Positions 23,961-37,302 of a DNA stretch of 55,517 nt are shown here, in pieces. How positions within the stretch are numbered: the first letter of the stretch is position 1; every line of letters begins with the position of its first letter. A model generated the notes under the pieces. That model had not been told where the DNA came from, did not search any database, and saw nothing but the letters and a program-made list of their open reading frames with translations. This DNA comes from Ichthyophthirius multifiliis. Taxonomy: Eukaryota > Ciliophora > Oligohymenophorea > Hymenostomatida. The position numbers and the translations under genes are program-made. The stretch covers positions 1-55,517 of the forward strand of contig NW_004086279.1 in the NCBI RefSeq assembly GCF_000220395.1, read 5' to 3'.

Positions 23961-24723
23961 ATGATATATTTTGTCATTTTTTTTTTTTTTCCTTCTTCTT
24001 ATTCTAAGTACTAATTAAGATAATGATGAATAAAAACATATTTAATAAGTTTATTATTTTTTTATTTCAATTAATACACTTATTTTAAATTTTATAAAAA
24101 GGCAATTCTTAAATACTAAGAGGAATCTGCAATATCAAATAAAATTACAGTTTGTACATATTAATTAACAAAAATTTTGAATTAAAATAAAGGGTATTTC
24201 CTAAATATAGATATAGAAATCAAAAAAAAGTATTTATTCAAATAAATAAAAATAAAATATATATTTAAAAAAAGATTGTCTAAAAACTTTATTTCAATAA
24301 GGTTTTATTTTGCGTGAATTAGTTATAAAATTAATATAATGAAAAATATATAGTAATTAATAATAAAAATAACATAACTATTAATTAAAATAAATATTTA
24401 CAATAAAGACTATAGAAAAGTCAGAAAGAATAATAGATAAAAATTTTTTGAATTTAAACTTTAACTAATTAAGTGACTTTAATTAAAATTTAGATGAAAA
24501 TGAACTAAAAATAAAGAAACAAATAGAGAAAATTATAAATGTTTTTTTTTATTTTAATGATATAAATAATTATTTTATAAAAAAAAAATAGTCTGATAAT
24601 AAATAATTGAATATTTTTAATGACAATCTACTTTATTTTATATTTTTAATATTAATTTTAATAATATTTATTTATATTATATATAAATAAGAAACAAAAT
24701 AATAAAAAACTAAATAAAATTGA
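23961..24723 (+). CDS. Small protein with C-terminal membrane anchor, start uncertain
   Basis: Exons linked by introns of about 44-87 nt read NDEQKHIQQAILKYQEESAI, CLKTLFQQGFILREL, IEKSERIIDKNFLNLNF and DENELKIKKQIEKIIN, then a single hydrophobic span LLYFIFLILILIIFIYIIY followed by a short polar tail, ending at TGA 24721-24723. Helical cytosolic part plus C-terminal anchor is the layout of SNAREs and other tail-anchored proteins; no zero-layer Gln/Arg could be fixed, so SNARE identity is only a possibility. Just upstream, ATG 23961 begins a Phe/Leu-rich signal-like stretch that reaches this frame only if the 14-T run at 23977-23990 has one T fewer or two more. Confidence 0.5.
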
Positions 24724-25948
24724 ATTATTAAATTATTTATTTTAAATATTAAAAAATGGAATCTCATTTTTCATATTTATAAAATACAAATTGCAATAAA
24801 ATAAAATATATCAAAGAAAAAAGTATTATCAACGATAGCAATACAAAATAAAATATAAATTAATCTTAAAATTCTATACATTATGAAATGAATTAAACTA
24901 ATCATACAACTCAATTTATTGAAATATTTGTAGCAAAATTTTTATATCAATCAAATTATTAAATCAAAAAAATATGAAGATAATAAATGAATTATTGTAA
25001 AATAAAAAAATAAAATATACCAAATTAAATTACACACTTAAAGCAATATTTTATTCATACTGATTATTGCATTGTAAAAATCAAAAATATTTGATGAGTA
25101 TTCATATTAATATTAAATAAAATAGATAAGCTAAATAATAAAGTAGAAATTAAAAATTATAAATATTTTCAAAGTATAAATAAATAAAATAAATACAAAA
25201 AAATAACAAAAATTATTTATAAATATATTTGAAAAAAAAGAAAATTATATATAAATATATATTGTTTATAATAACAATTTCTATAATAAAAGCTTAAATT
25301 AAAAAAAAATAACTAAAATAAATGAAATAAATTAAAAAATTAAATATTTTAAAAAAGTATAATAATTTATATGAAAAATTATTATATATAATTATTTAAA
25401 AAAGTAAATAAAGAAACAAAAATGAATTAAAAATTCAAATAAAATATTTAATTTAAATTAATATATTATAAAAAAAAATAAAAAAAATATTGATATTTAA
25501 ATATTATATATTAATAAAATCATTACAAAAAAAATATTATAATTATTAATAAATAAAAAATATTTAAAATAAAATATTAAATATTGTATAATAAAATATT
25601 AAATAAAATATAATAAAGGGAAAAAAAAAATTAATAGTTTATAAAATATCTTAAAAATAAAACAAAAAAATAAATAAATCTGATATAAAAATTATAAAAA
25701 AAAAATATATAATAAATTAAATAGATTTGAAAAAAAAAATATCAATAAATTTAATTTTTGTTTTAATAGGATTCAAATAAATCTAAATAAAAATGCTTAA
25801 ATTATTAAAAATCTTCATCTTATAAATATTTAATATAATAAATTTATATATATAAATAAAAAAATATATATATACAAAAATATTATATATTTATATATTT
25901 ATATATTTATATATTTATATATTTATATATTTATATTTTTATATATTA
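24724..25948. other. Intergenic AT desert with hexamer repeat
   Basis: No coding frame. At 25885-25935 there is an ATATTT/ATATTTAT repeat, immediately before the Misato stop codon. The rest is A/T with almost no C or G. Confidence 0.5.
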
Positions 25949-27447
25949 TCATATTTTTATTTTTTTTATATTATTTAAATATTTTTTTATATATTTTTAA
26001 ACCTTCTAATTCGAAATTTTAATATTAAATTTTAGTTTTTTTATCAATTTTTTCGTAAGTATTAAGTATTTCTTAAATTTCATTGCTGAAGCATGAACTT
26101 GAAAATAAAGTTGAATGAATAGGTAAATTTATTTCTTCCGATTTTATGAATTATAGCATTTAACAACATCTTAATTAAATATTTTTTCACAAATATTTTA
26201 TTATAACATTAATAAAGAATCAATATTTTGTAAATCAAAAAATTTTGCAGATTTTGAATATTATGGAAGAGGTAAATTTCCTCTTAAAAAATAACTTTAT
26301 GAATAAAAATTATTTTATATTTCACTACTACTGTATTTGTTTGAATATAAATAATTAAATTAGTTCGGTTAATTTGTTATTCGTAAACTTCGTATAAAGT
26401 TTTTTATTTTGAATTATCATTTAATAATGGTATTTAAAAGCTACTTTCGAATATATTATTCTATGGAAAAGACACTATATTGTTTGTAAATTCCCTTAAT
26501 CCTATATTTCCTTCTTTTCTTCTATAATTTCCAGTAAAAGAGTCTAGTAAAATTCCAAAAAGTACATTTATATCAAATTAACTTAATTATGGATTTAAAA
26601 ATTCAGTAAAATTTTGAATATTATCTAATTTTATTGGTACTAAAAGTGTACTTTTTTCTTAGAAACATTTTAATGAGAGAAATTCGTTTATAAATTGTTC
26701 ATCTTTTTATTTTTTAGTTAATAAGTTTTCCCTATTTTTATTAAACGAGAAAGTCATTATTGGCTATTTAGAACATTCATCTTATACTAAATTCAAAACT
26801 TCATCACAGAATCCTCCAAAACCACTATTCGAGTCATAAAAAACTTAAAATCCATTTAATATGTCTGTTTCTTCTAACAATAATCTTATATAGTTTTCAT
26901 TAATTTCAAACTTTTTTTTATTTAAGATTAAAAAATAAATTATGATTACATTTTCTTATTTTTTAGCTAATAATTATCCTTCTGGAAAACTTTCAAATTT
27001 TTAATCTAAAAGATAAGGTAGTTCTATTTAATATTTCTAATCAAATTATGTTTCTTTTAAAAATTAAAAATAAGGATTTTATTAATTTTGATTTTCCATT
27101 TATTATTCTTCTTCTTGTTAATTTATTATTTGTATTTTTTAATTCTGCCATATATTTTGGTTGCTTTTATCTATTTAATGTGCATTATTCTTTTGTTTCA
27201 TAGAATTATTAAATTATAATACATCTAACTCGTCTTTGATTCCCCATACTATATTTCTAGGTGTTTTCTTCTCTAAATTCTTAAATAAACATGAATGCTC
27301 GATAGGATCGTTTTCTTCAAAAAATTATTAGCCCTTTTTTTTACATATAGATTTATATTTTTATTTTTTTACTTATATATAAAAATATAAATTGCCAATT
27401 CTTTGTGATAATGGACCAAATTATAAAGTAATTAGGTTTTGTGCCAT
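25949..27447 (-). CDS. MSTO1: Misato homologue (DML1/MSTO1), one apparent frameshift
   Basis: ATG 27447: the start NLITLQFGPLSQRIGNLYFY is the Misato N-terminal strand-helix (tubulin-like segment). A 39-nt intron (27334-27372) follows. LNGFQVFYDSNSGFGGFCDE and VLNLVQDECSKQPIMTF match the Misato segment II tubulin-like core (the DGFQVxYDxxxGFxG motif). The frame then changes at 26401-26410: SFQIPLLNDNS is in one frame and NFIRSLRITNQPNQFNYLYS to NLPLPQYSKSAKFFDL in another, requiring one extra A. The total of 1460 coding bases is two more than a multiple of three, as expected for one missing base. Stop TGA 25949-25951. In animals and yeast Misato acts in mitochondrial distribution and tubulin-linked processes. 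Confidence 0.85.
26401..26410 (-). other. Frameshift point in the Misato gene
   Basis: On the coding strand the sequence is TCAAAATAAAAAAC. Reading one more A within the first run keeps both halves of a conserved protein in frame. No GT..AG pair nearby can do the same job. Confidence 0.7.
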
Positions 27448-28311
27448 TTATTTATATATTTTTTTTAATAATTTCTACAAGATATAATTTAATTATTTAT
27501 TTATTTTTAATTATAAATTATTAATTAATTAAATTTTTTATTTTATAAAGCCAAAATTTTAATATTTATAAAATTAAATTTATTATAAATTATTTTAATA
27601 AAATGGAAAAAAATATAGAAATATACAATTATAATAAAAATAAAAATATTATAAATATATGAAATATATGTATATATATTGTATTTTAATAATTAAATAA
27701 ACTAAATTTAATTTTTTAAAAAAATATTAATTTATTGAATAAATATATTAATGTTTTATTTTGTTCTGATTAATTTTTTTTTACATATTTAATAAAATCG
27801 CATCTTTAAATATTTTATTAATTTAATAAATATAATTTTTATTATATTTATAATAATAATAAGTTAACAATTCTAATATTTTTGTATTTTTTCTTTAATT
27901 TTTTTTTAAAACTAAATAAAAAAAGTACAGAAAAAAATTAAAACAGCTTTTTTGCTTATTTGAGTTTTTTTTAAAAAATAAATTAAATACAAAATATTCA
28001 AAATATGTAATATTATTTATTTGTTTTCAAATTATATATAGAATATTTAAATAAATCAAAAAATATTATTTATTAATAATTTTAAAATATACAAATTAAA
28101 TTAATAAATAAAATAACCAAGAAAAGAATAAAAAAAATACATATTACTTTTAAATGCTTTCAACATAAATAATTAAATTAAATCTAATTTATCATTAGAA
28201 AAATATAAAAAATATAAAATAATACTATTTTAATCAAAACTAATTTCAATACAATATTTTATTAAAAAATATAATATTTAATATATGCCTTAGTTAAAAA
28301 TTTAATATATT
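27448..28311. other. AT-rich intergenic stretch
   Basis: Between the Misato start and the MORN gene stop, both on the minus strand. No coding frame or repeat of note. Confidence 0.5.
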
Positions 28312-29699
28312 TCATTAATCTTCTTCTTCATTAATCCATCTAATTCTTTTACCATCAGCCCATTCTCCTGTTTTTTATTTTCCTTAAGCATTAATATAAA
28401 TACCTTCACCATGCTTTTTTTTTAAAAAAAATAAATTTTTTCCAAAAAATTATTTTTAGTTTAATACTTATTTGCCATTTTACCATTATCCTTTATATTT
28501 TCTTCCATCTGGCCATTCAAATTCGCCATAACCATGCTTTTTATCTTCAACGTAATGTCCAATATATCTTCTTTCATCTAAAATTTAATAATTAATAATA
28601 GAAATAAATTAAAAAAAAAATATTTAAAAAATAAATAACAATAACAATAAAATTTTAATAATAAAAAAATATTATTTAAATTAATAATAATAATAAAAAT
28701 CTATTATATAAATAAATTTATTTATATATAAACTAAAAAAATCAAAGAAAATATTTAAAAAAAAAAAATTAAATATATTAAATATATAATACCAGGCCAT
28801 CTAAATTCACCCTCTCCATCCATTTTGTTATTTTTCCATTCTCCTTTGAAATTTCTTCCATCAGCCCAAGTATAAGTACCATATCCATGTATGTTGTTAT
28901 TTTAAAATTCACCTTCATACTAAGATCCATCAGTCCAAAAAAATTTACCTTTTCCTTATTTTTTGCCTTTTTTTTAAAAAAAAAAACTTAAAAAAGCAAA
29001 AATAAAACTTTTACCTTAAACATATTATCCTTCATATTTAGCACCATCAGGCCAAATTTCAATTCCTTATCCTTCTTATTTATCATCAACCCATCTACCA
29101 ATATATTTAGCGCCATCAGCATGAGTATAAGTTCCAAAACCGTCAGCTTTATCCTTTTACCATTCTCCTTCATAGACATCAGCATCAGAATGAATAAGCC
29201 TTCCTTTTCCATGAGCCATATTATTTTTCCAATAACCTTCATAAACAGATCCATCTTTCCAAAGTTATTTTCCTCGCCCATGTCTCATACCATTTTTCCA
29301 TTATCCGATATAAACAGACCCGTTTTCAAGTTAATAAGGAGGCAATAAAACAGCTTCGTCATCACTGTATTAGTGTGCATCATAGACGAAAGGTCCTAAT
29401 TTTTCCAATGTGTATTTTGTAGCATTATTTGTGTAGTCAGGTTCGTGGTCTATTGGTTCGGCAAACTTACTATTTGGTTTGTGCATGTTTATTGCAGTAG
29501 ACGTGTTTTCTTTTGTATTTTAATGATCATCGGTCGGCTTTAAATCTGTAAAATCTTCATTATTTTAATGATGAACATTCATGTTTCTACCTAATTGTTA
29601 TTAATTCTCGTTTCTATCATAATCTTCATTAGTTACTACTTTGTCAGGAACTTCGGTAGTACCTAAACCTTTTTAGACATCTGATGCACAACAACCCAT
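28312..29699 (-). CDS. MORN-repeat protein with N-terminal acylation motif
   Basis: Introns 28967-29014, 28578-28792 and 28414-28467 leave 357 codons (356 residues). It starts [11 protein letters not shown]: Gly2 with Cys3/Cys4 is a classic myristoylation plus palmitoylation site, so membrane attachment is expected. After an unstructured 100 residues come about nine MORN repeats, e.g. [69 protein letters not shown] and [19 protein letters not shown], ending [19 protein letters not shown] arrays in ciliates and apicomplexans are found in cortical membranes and basal complexes. The partner cannot be read. Intron 2 (215 nt) is among the longest in the window. Confidence 0.93.
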
Positions 29700-32170
29700 T
29701 TTTTAATTTGTTTTTTCTTTTTTGTTAGTTTTAGTTTTTTTTTATATTTTGTTTTGTTTATTTTATTTTTTATATATATGTTTGTAATTATTAATTATTA
29801 TTATTTTTTTTTTATATTTTTTTAAAAAATAAAAATAAAAAAATATTTATATATTTATTGGAACAATAGAAATAATTTTAAATGTATAACATAATATATT
29901 CATGATTTTTTTTCTAATAAATTAAATAATTAAATTTTATTTAATTTATTAAATATAGATTAAAAAATTTAGATAATAAAAACTAAAATTTTTATTTCAT
30001 TTTTATAATTTTTGTTTTTTAATTAAAAACATCAGTTAGTTTTTTAACATAATTTATATAAAAAATTTTAATTATAATTTTATTAAATATATATTAATAG
30101 CAAGACAAAGAAATATTATAATAATATTAATTAATATTAATTTTAAAGTTTAAAAAAATTATTATTTATAGTTTTTTCATTTTTTCTTATTATAATAATT
30201 ATTAGAAAATACTTTTATTATAAAAAAAATAGGTGTACAATTAATTATCATATACAATATGATAAAAAATATTACTTCATAATAAGGTAATTTAATAAAT
30301 AAATAAACTAAATAAATATTTTATTTAATTATATTTAAGTAAAACAAATACAAAAAATACAAATTAAAAAAAAAAAAAAAATTATATTATTTTTTGCTTT
30401 TTTTAAAAGAATAATATATCATTAAAAAAATATGAAATTTATCTTAATAATTATAATTATTAATTTATGTTAATAAACAAATCAATAAATATATACATTA
30501 ATTAATATTTTCTTATATTTATAAAATTTATGATTTAAAATATATAATAATTATACTAATAATGATTTTAAAAATCAATTACATAGTACATCTAATATAT
30601 TATTTTAAATAAATACAAATTATATTATATAATCATATAAATAAAGTTGAATTCGATTATATTTATTTTAATTTAAAAGTTAGTTTTTTTTTAACTCAAT
30701 ACATATTTATATTAATAAAATTTTAATAATATTTTATTAAATCTAATTAATTTATAATTTTTTTATTTTATATTTAAAATTAATAAAAAAAATCTATAAA
30801 TTATAATTTATTTATATTCGATATTTATTAATATTTCTATTTAAATTTTGAATTTAATATATAAAAATTATAGTTAATTTTATTAATTATAATTAATTTT
30901 AATAAACAATAATTAATTATAAATTGATAAAAATAATAATTTTACATTAATCATATTTATTTTATATAAAAAATAAATATATAAAATAATATTGTCTATT
31001 AAATATTATTTATTTATTCATACAAATATTTCAATTTTTTTTTTTAAAAAAAATTGTATTTTATTTTATAATATCTATAATTTTTTTAATTATTAAAATA
31101 TTTTTCTAAATTTAAAATAATAAACTATACATTAATAATAATTTTATTCTTCACTTATAAGTTATTTTTATATAAAGCGTTTATTTTCACTATTATTAAA
31201 ATTTTTTCCCAATATTTTTTTAACAAATATAAATTTTTCTCCTTTGTACATAAACAATTTTTATATTAAATATAAAATTTATTCAAAACTTAATATTTTT
31301 TAAAAAACAAAACAAAAATAAACACAAAAAATATAAATGAATACAATAAAATATTAATTATTAATTTAATATTATGTAATTTTATTTATGTTATTTTATA
31401 AATTAAATAATATTAATTATAATTATTTGTATACTTATATTTATTTATAATATTTATATTTAATAATTAATATATTTAATTTATATTAATTATTATATTA
31501 TATTTTTATTTTATTTTTTTCTATATTTGTATAAGTTTTTGTGTTAATTCAATTTATTTAAATATATTTATATTAATAAATGAAAAAAAAATTATAGATA
31601 TATATATATTTTTTGTTTCATGAAAAAGTATTAAATATAATAGACAAATATTATTTTTTATTGACTACTACAATATTTAATATATGTTTAAATAATAATT
31701 AAAAAAATAAAAAAATATCATAAATAAATAAATATAAAATATAAATAATTTATATTTTTTTTTTAAATAATTAATAATAAATCATATTTATGTGAATTTT
31801 AAAATTACTTATAATATTATAAATAAATAATTAACAAAAAAATTTTATAAAATATATTAAAAAATGAAAACATAATAATATTTTACTTAAATTTAATAAA
31901 ATAATATATAAAACTATTGTCTTAATATAAATTTAGATTAATAAAATGAATTAAATATAGATTAGTTTTTTTAATTTAATAATGAAGAGTTATAAAATAT
32001 AAAGTTTGAATAATCATAAAATAAAGAATTTTTAAAAAATTAAAATATATATTCTTCATTTATTTAAAATAATTAATAATAAAATTAATTAGAACAGATA
32101 CAAACTCATATAATAACAGTAATAAATACTCAATAATCATATAAAAAGATAAATAATATATCATATTCAA
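29700..32170. other. 2.5-kb AT desert
   Basis: More than nine bases in ten are A or T. Translations in all frames give only Ile/Asn/Lys/Phe/Tyr strings. I see no gene, repeat family or regulatory motif. It includes the promoter side of the MORN gene. Confidence 0.55.
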
Positions 32171-32172
32171 AT

Positions 32173-32980
32173 GTATGTAAATATTAATATATTGAATAAT
32201 AAGAGACAAAAAATAATTTCGAAGAATACAAAAATCTTTTTCTATAAAATAATTATTTAAATTACTATAATAATTAAACATATAAAACTTAATATTTAGA
32301 AACGTGTAATTAAAATAGTAATAATTTTTAGTCTAAAAATAAAAAAAATACAAATTAATAATAATCTTTTGCAAAAATATAAAAAAGTACTAAAATAACA
32401 TAAATAGGTATTTTAAATATTAAACAAGAATAAAGCTTTAGTAATACATTTAATAATAAAAATAACTAAAAAAAGAAAAGAAATATTGAAAATCCTTACA
32501 AAAATTATTTTTATCCTTCTTAAGTAAAAACTAAATTAGAAAATAAGTTCTTAAATGTTTTTTAAAAATGCTTCTAAATTGCTTGATTAGAATTAAAAAT
32601 ATATTTCTTAACATATAAATAGAGAAGAGTAGGATTAAATAAAATAATTAACTAAGCATTGGTCTTCACACGATAATCCTAAAAAAAGATGTAATATATC
32701 GAATTAATAATATTAAATTTTATGTTAAAATTACGATATAGATGTTAACATTAAACCTCTATGCAAAAAAGTTATTGACGAATTATTTTGTTTAAGAAAT
32801 AATTGTAATAATTAAGAAAATAATAGTTAATTTAATAAATTTTGCTAAATTATAAGATTCTTATACGAATAGTTTAATTCAATGTCCTCTTTTTATGCTA
32901 AAAAATAAAAGCAACCTTTAATGAAAAAATATTATATAGAGATATCTTAATAGATCTATAACTATATTTTTCTTTAATGA
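32173..32980 (+). CDS. Unknown Cys-containing basic protein
   Basis: Exons give FSNTFNNKNNQKKKRNIENP, YKNYFYPSQVKTKLENKFLN, then after a 34-nt intron (about 32549-32582) QHINREEQDQIKQLTKHWSS, HDNPKKRCNISNQQYQILCQ, DIDVNIKPLCKKVIDELFCL and QIIRFLYEQFNSMSSFYAKK, with stop TGA 32978-32980. Codon use is clearly that of a gene against the AT desert on both sides. The 5' end (ATG near 32173 with one intron, or another site) is tentative. No family recognised; the helical C-terminal half with several Cys might be a small binding domain. It stands alone, more than 1 kb from any neighbour. Confidence 0.5.
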
Positions 32981-34123
32981 TATAAAATTATTTTATATTT
33001 TTCGTATTTTTATATATATTATTCGCATTAAGATTTATATTTTTATAAATTGATTTTATGTAACAATAAATTAATTTTTAAAAATATACATATAATTATA
33101 AAAAATAAAATATATAGAGCTTAATCTATTGTTTTAAAATTAATTTATTTTTGAATAATGTTTAAATATGTTGTTTATTTATTTAAAAAAATAGATTTAA
33201 GAAATCATCTTTTTAAAAAAAATATTGACAAATTATTTTTAAACAAATATTATCAAAAGAAATTTAACTACAGTTAATAAAAAATAAAACATAATGATTA
33301 TAATTAATAAAAAATATTAAAATATAAAAAAAATTAAATATAATATTTATTTTTATGTTATATAATATTATCGTATTAGGATAAAATTAAATAAAAATTA
33401 AATTTATTTTATTTTATATAATATAATTTATTATATTAACAATTAAATAAATAACATATTTTAATCATATATAATTAATTTTGAATAAAAAATGAAATAT
33501 CATTTTTAAATAAAATAATTTTATTAAAAAAATTAAAATTATATTGTATTAATAATAATTCGCAAGTAGATATATATAAATATGTATTATTATTAATTTT
33601 ATAAATATAGTTATATAATATTTTAATATAATATAAAAAAATAATAAAAATAGATAATTTTTTCAGCCATATATTTCAAGTAGAAACTTTTATTTATTAA
33701 AAAATTGATTAATTTTATTATATTATTAAAATGCAAAAAATTATAATAAAATTATTTAAATTTATTAATATAAATAATAAACACATTTCAAAATTTTATT
33801 ATTTAAACAATAAGTTATACTAAAAAAAATCAATAAAAAGAATATAAATAATTTATATTACTTATTTATTTAAATATTTAATTTTTATAAAGAAAAATTA
33901 ACTTTTAAAAATAAATAAAAAATTGATAAATTATATATAAAAATAAATTGATATAGTATAAAATTAAAAAATATATAATAATTATTGCAAAAAATTACAT
34001 TATTATTAAATCTACAAAATAATAATTGTTTGTTTTATATTTTATTATCATTAAACCTCTTAATTTAAAATATTTTAATATTCATTTTCATTATTATTAT
34101 TTTTTATTTTTTTAATTTTTTTT
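32981..34123. other. AT-rich intergenic stretch
   Basis: No coding frame or notable repeat. Lies between the 3' ends of converging genes. Confidence 0.5.
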
Positions 34124-34851
34124 TCAGCTTAAAACTATTAAAATTAATAAATGTTATAAATAAATAATAAAAATACTTTAAATCTTCCTAATTATTTTAT
34201 TATATTTAAGTAATAGTTTAGTAATTGCCATAAAATCCTTGGATTTCTTTTGATTTAATTTTTTTTATTAAATTTAATATTGTGCTTTTAGAACTTCCTT
34301 TTTATTTAGCAATAATTTCGGCTACTTAATATTTGTTTTTTAATTAAGGATTATATTTTTAATAAAAAAATCTATAATTTCTTCCACTTGTTTTTACTAA
34401 AATTAAATTTATTTCTTTTTTTCTTTTTTTATTATTTCTAGGTATCTAATTATTCATTATCATTAATTAAAGAATTTGTAAAATTATTTTTTTCTTTTTT
34501 ATTAATTAAAATAAAATATTTTTTCTTTTTATAAATTTTAATTTAATAACCTTATTTAATGCATTATTTTTCAAACTATTAATTAGTAATTTAATTATAA
34601 GTATTACTTTCTTCTTATTATATTTAGTTTTATGACTTTATTAATTTATCTTACATAGTAGTTTAGATTTTGCATTTAACTAATCCCAATAACCCATTAA
34701 TTTATTTTATTAAATTATCTTCTAAATATTCAACCATATTAAAAGATTTTATTTGAAATTCTTGTTATATAGTATTTGCAAAATCTATAAGTGTATATCC
34801 TAAAGAATTTTAAAGTGTTTTTATATATTGTAATAATTCTTAAGAATCCAT
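34124..34851 (-). CDS. Unknown protein with possible helix-turn-helix C-terminus
   Basis: ATG 34851 begins MDSQELLQYIKTLQNSLGY, followed by TLIDFANTIQQEFQIKSFNM and NLIKQINGLLGLVKCKIQ. After an uncertain splice (the frame changes within an A-rich stretch near 34400-34450) comes KEINLILVKTSGRNYRFFYQ, then NKYQVAEIIAKQKGSSKSTI and LNLIKKI. The last piece looks like a helix-turn-helix: a short helix, a GSS turn and a second helix starting with Lys-Ser-Thr. A 49-nt intron (34128-34176) gives a final Asn before TGA 34124-34126. DNA binding is a guess from shape only. No transposase catalytic residues or terminal repeats were seen around it. Confidence 0.45.
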
Positions 34852-37302
34852 GATATAAATTTATATTTTTAGCTTAAAAATTAATATCTTAATTATTATT
34901 ATTAAATATTTAATATATTAATTATGTGTTTATATTTTATTAAAAAATATAATTTTTCTTTCTAATTTTTTGATATTTTTATATAAATAATATACGAATT
35001 AATAAAATGAATTTAAATAATATTATTATTTTTTGATAAATTATTAATTTTCTAATATAAATTTTATCCTATTATATTTTTCCAAATAAAATATTATTTC
35101 TTTTTAATATTTTTCCTTTTAAATATACTCATTTTATATTTTATATTATTAACAAAAATTAAGATTAATTTTATATTTTATAATGAGAAAGCTAAATAAA
35201 AAACAATAAAATATAAAATAATTTTTTATAATATGTTTTTAAAAAAATATTTTAATTAATATATAAATTAATGAAATTCCAATAGATTTAAATAGTATTT
35301 TTAAATGATTATAATTATTGTATATAATTAAAAAAAAACTCTATATAATTAAATAAGTGATTATTAATCAAATTTGTATATTAAATTACAAATTTAAATA
35401 TAAAAAAAATTCAATAAAAATTATTTAAATAAAAATATAAGTTAAATAGTAGACATTATTTTAATTTTTAAATAAAAAATAAAAATAAAATAAAATAAAT
35501 AATTAAAGAATATAATTATTTACATTAATTATTTACATTTATTAAATTAAATAAAAATAATTTTTTTTTTAATAATTAATAAAAATATATTAATTATAAT
35601 CAAAAAATAATTCAAATTAAATTGGACTTTGTTATAAAATATATAAAAAAATAAATTATATAATAAAAGCAAAATAGAGGATTCAAAGTTATATAAGATA
35701 AAAAAATGATTTAATTTTAATCAAAAAAGTAAAAATATTAGTTCAATTGTTTATGTTTAAAACTTATTTAACTTTTAATATTAAATACGAATGAATAATT
35801 TTGAATAATCAAAATATAAATTAATAAACAGAAAAAAAAAAAATATTAAAGAAACATAAATTTATATAATTTAAGAAACAAACATTATTAATATATTTAT
35901 ACTTACGAAAAAAATTAGAATCTAAATAAACTTAATAAAAACATTTTTATAATTTAATATGAAATAACTTAATAAAATTTTATTAATTTTAGTTAAAGAA
36001 TTAAAAAAAAGAAGTATGATAATTTTGATTTAGCTTTTTAACAAGTTAAAAATTTTGGTATGAATTATTCATTCTTATTTCTTTAAAATTTTTTTTAAAA
36101 ATTTCATAAAAAAAAATAATAAAAAAGGAAAGTAAAAATAAATAATTAATTACCTTTTATTTTTAAAATAAACATTTTATAAAAAAATTGCATAAAATAT
36201 AAACAAATAAATAGTAAATTGTAAATTACCTTTTAAAAACAAATATAAAAAAACATGTAATAATAATGATTTTAATTAGAAAATTTATCATAAAAACAGA
36301 ATTAACTTCATTTTAATATTTATTTAATATTTTCTTGCTAAAACTATGAAGTAAATATTAATAATTTATAAAGGAATACCAGTTATTTTATAAATAAAAT
36401 TAATATTAATATTTTGTAAATTATATTAAATCAGTAATTTATAAAAAACTTACTTTTTATATATAAGAAATAAAATAGAGTTAGAAATCTTATGTATTAT
36501 AGCCTTTGAATTTTTACTTTTTCAAATTTTTTATAAATATATAGAAAATATGTATGAAGGAAGTATCATTTTTAAAAATAAAAAGAAATATAAAATAAAG
36601 AATAAAATAAAAAAATAAAAAAATTTAATAATTAAATTAAACAAAATAAACTTTAAAATAATTAAATTTTACAAAAAATAGAAGAGTATAAAAATAATAA
36701 ATATAGTAATATATTAAATAAAATTATATTTCATAAATTAATAAAGATTTAATAAACCAAATGAGTTTAGAGATATTAAGTTTGTAACTTTTATATTTTA
36801 AATTATTTATATATATATATTATTAAAATCTATAGATATACTTGCATAGATATTAATATTAAATAATTGTGTTGATATATTAATTTAATTAATTGATTAA
36901 GTTTATTGTATTATTCATAAATATTATTTTGGTTTTGTTATTTAATTGTAAAAATTTTTGTTTTTTGATGAGTCATTTATAGTTTTTAATCTTTATAATT
37001 TTAATATAAATTAAATAGTTTTTTAAACTATATATAAAAAAATAGAATTTTAAAACATAAAAATGAAATTAATTTTATATATTCTTTTGTTTTTAAGTAA
37101 TTGCTTATAGTTATTGTCAATACCTTTTAAAATCATAATCTTAATTTATATATATATATATACATGAAAAAAAAAAAATTCTTTGATTTTTAACTCTTAT
37201 AAAAATATATAAAGAAAATAGAAATAAATATAATATTATTTATTTTCTATACCTTTTAATAGAAACTAAAAACTAAAATATAAATAATTATATAAAAAAG
37301 CA
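34852..37302. other. AT desert, perhaps holding gene remnants near 36.0-36.6 kb
   Basis: Mostly uninformative A/T. On the minus strand about 36440-36530 reads KFEKVKIQRLQYIRFLTLF, followed by a good donor GTAAG, and on the plus strand near 36010-36060 KYDNFDLAFQQVKNFG can be read. Neither could be joined to a start or stop, so no gene is claimed. Confidence 0.35.

Noticed and set aside
28988-29281. Minus-strand frame rich in Met/Leu/Lys and plus-strand frame 29121-29348 in the MORN gene
   Set aside because: Both are out of frame with the MORN repeats, which are conserved and give an exact codon count.
32060-32281. Minus-strand hydrophobic frame of 73 residues
   Set aside because: Composed almost only of Ile/Tyr/Leu/Phe/Asn from A/T-rich DNA, and it overlaps the 5' side of a better supported plus-strand gene.
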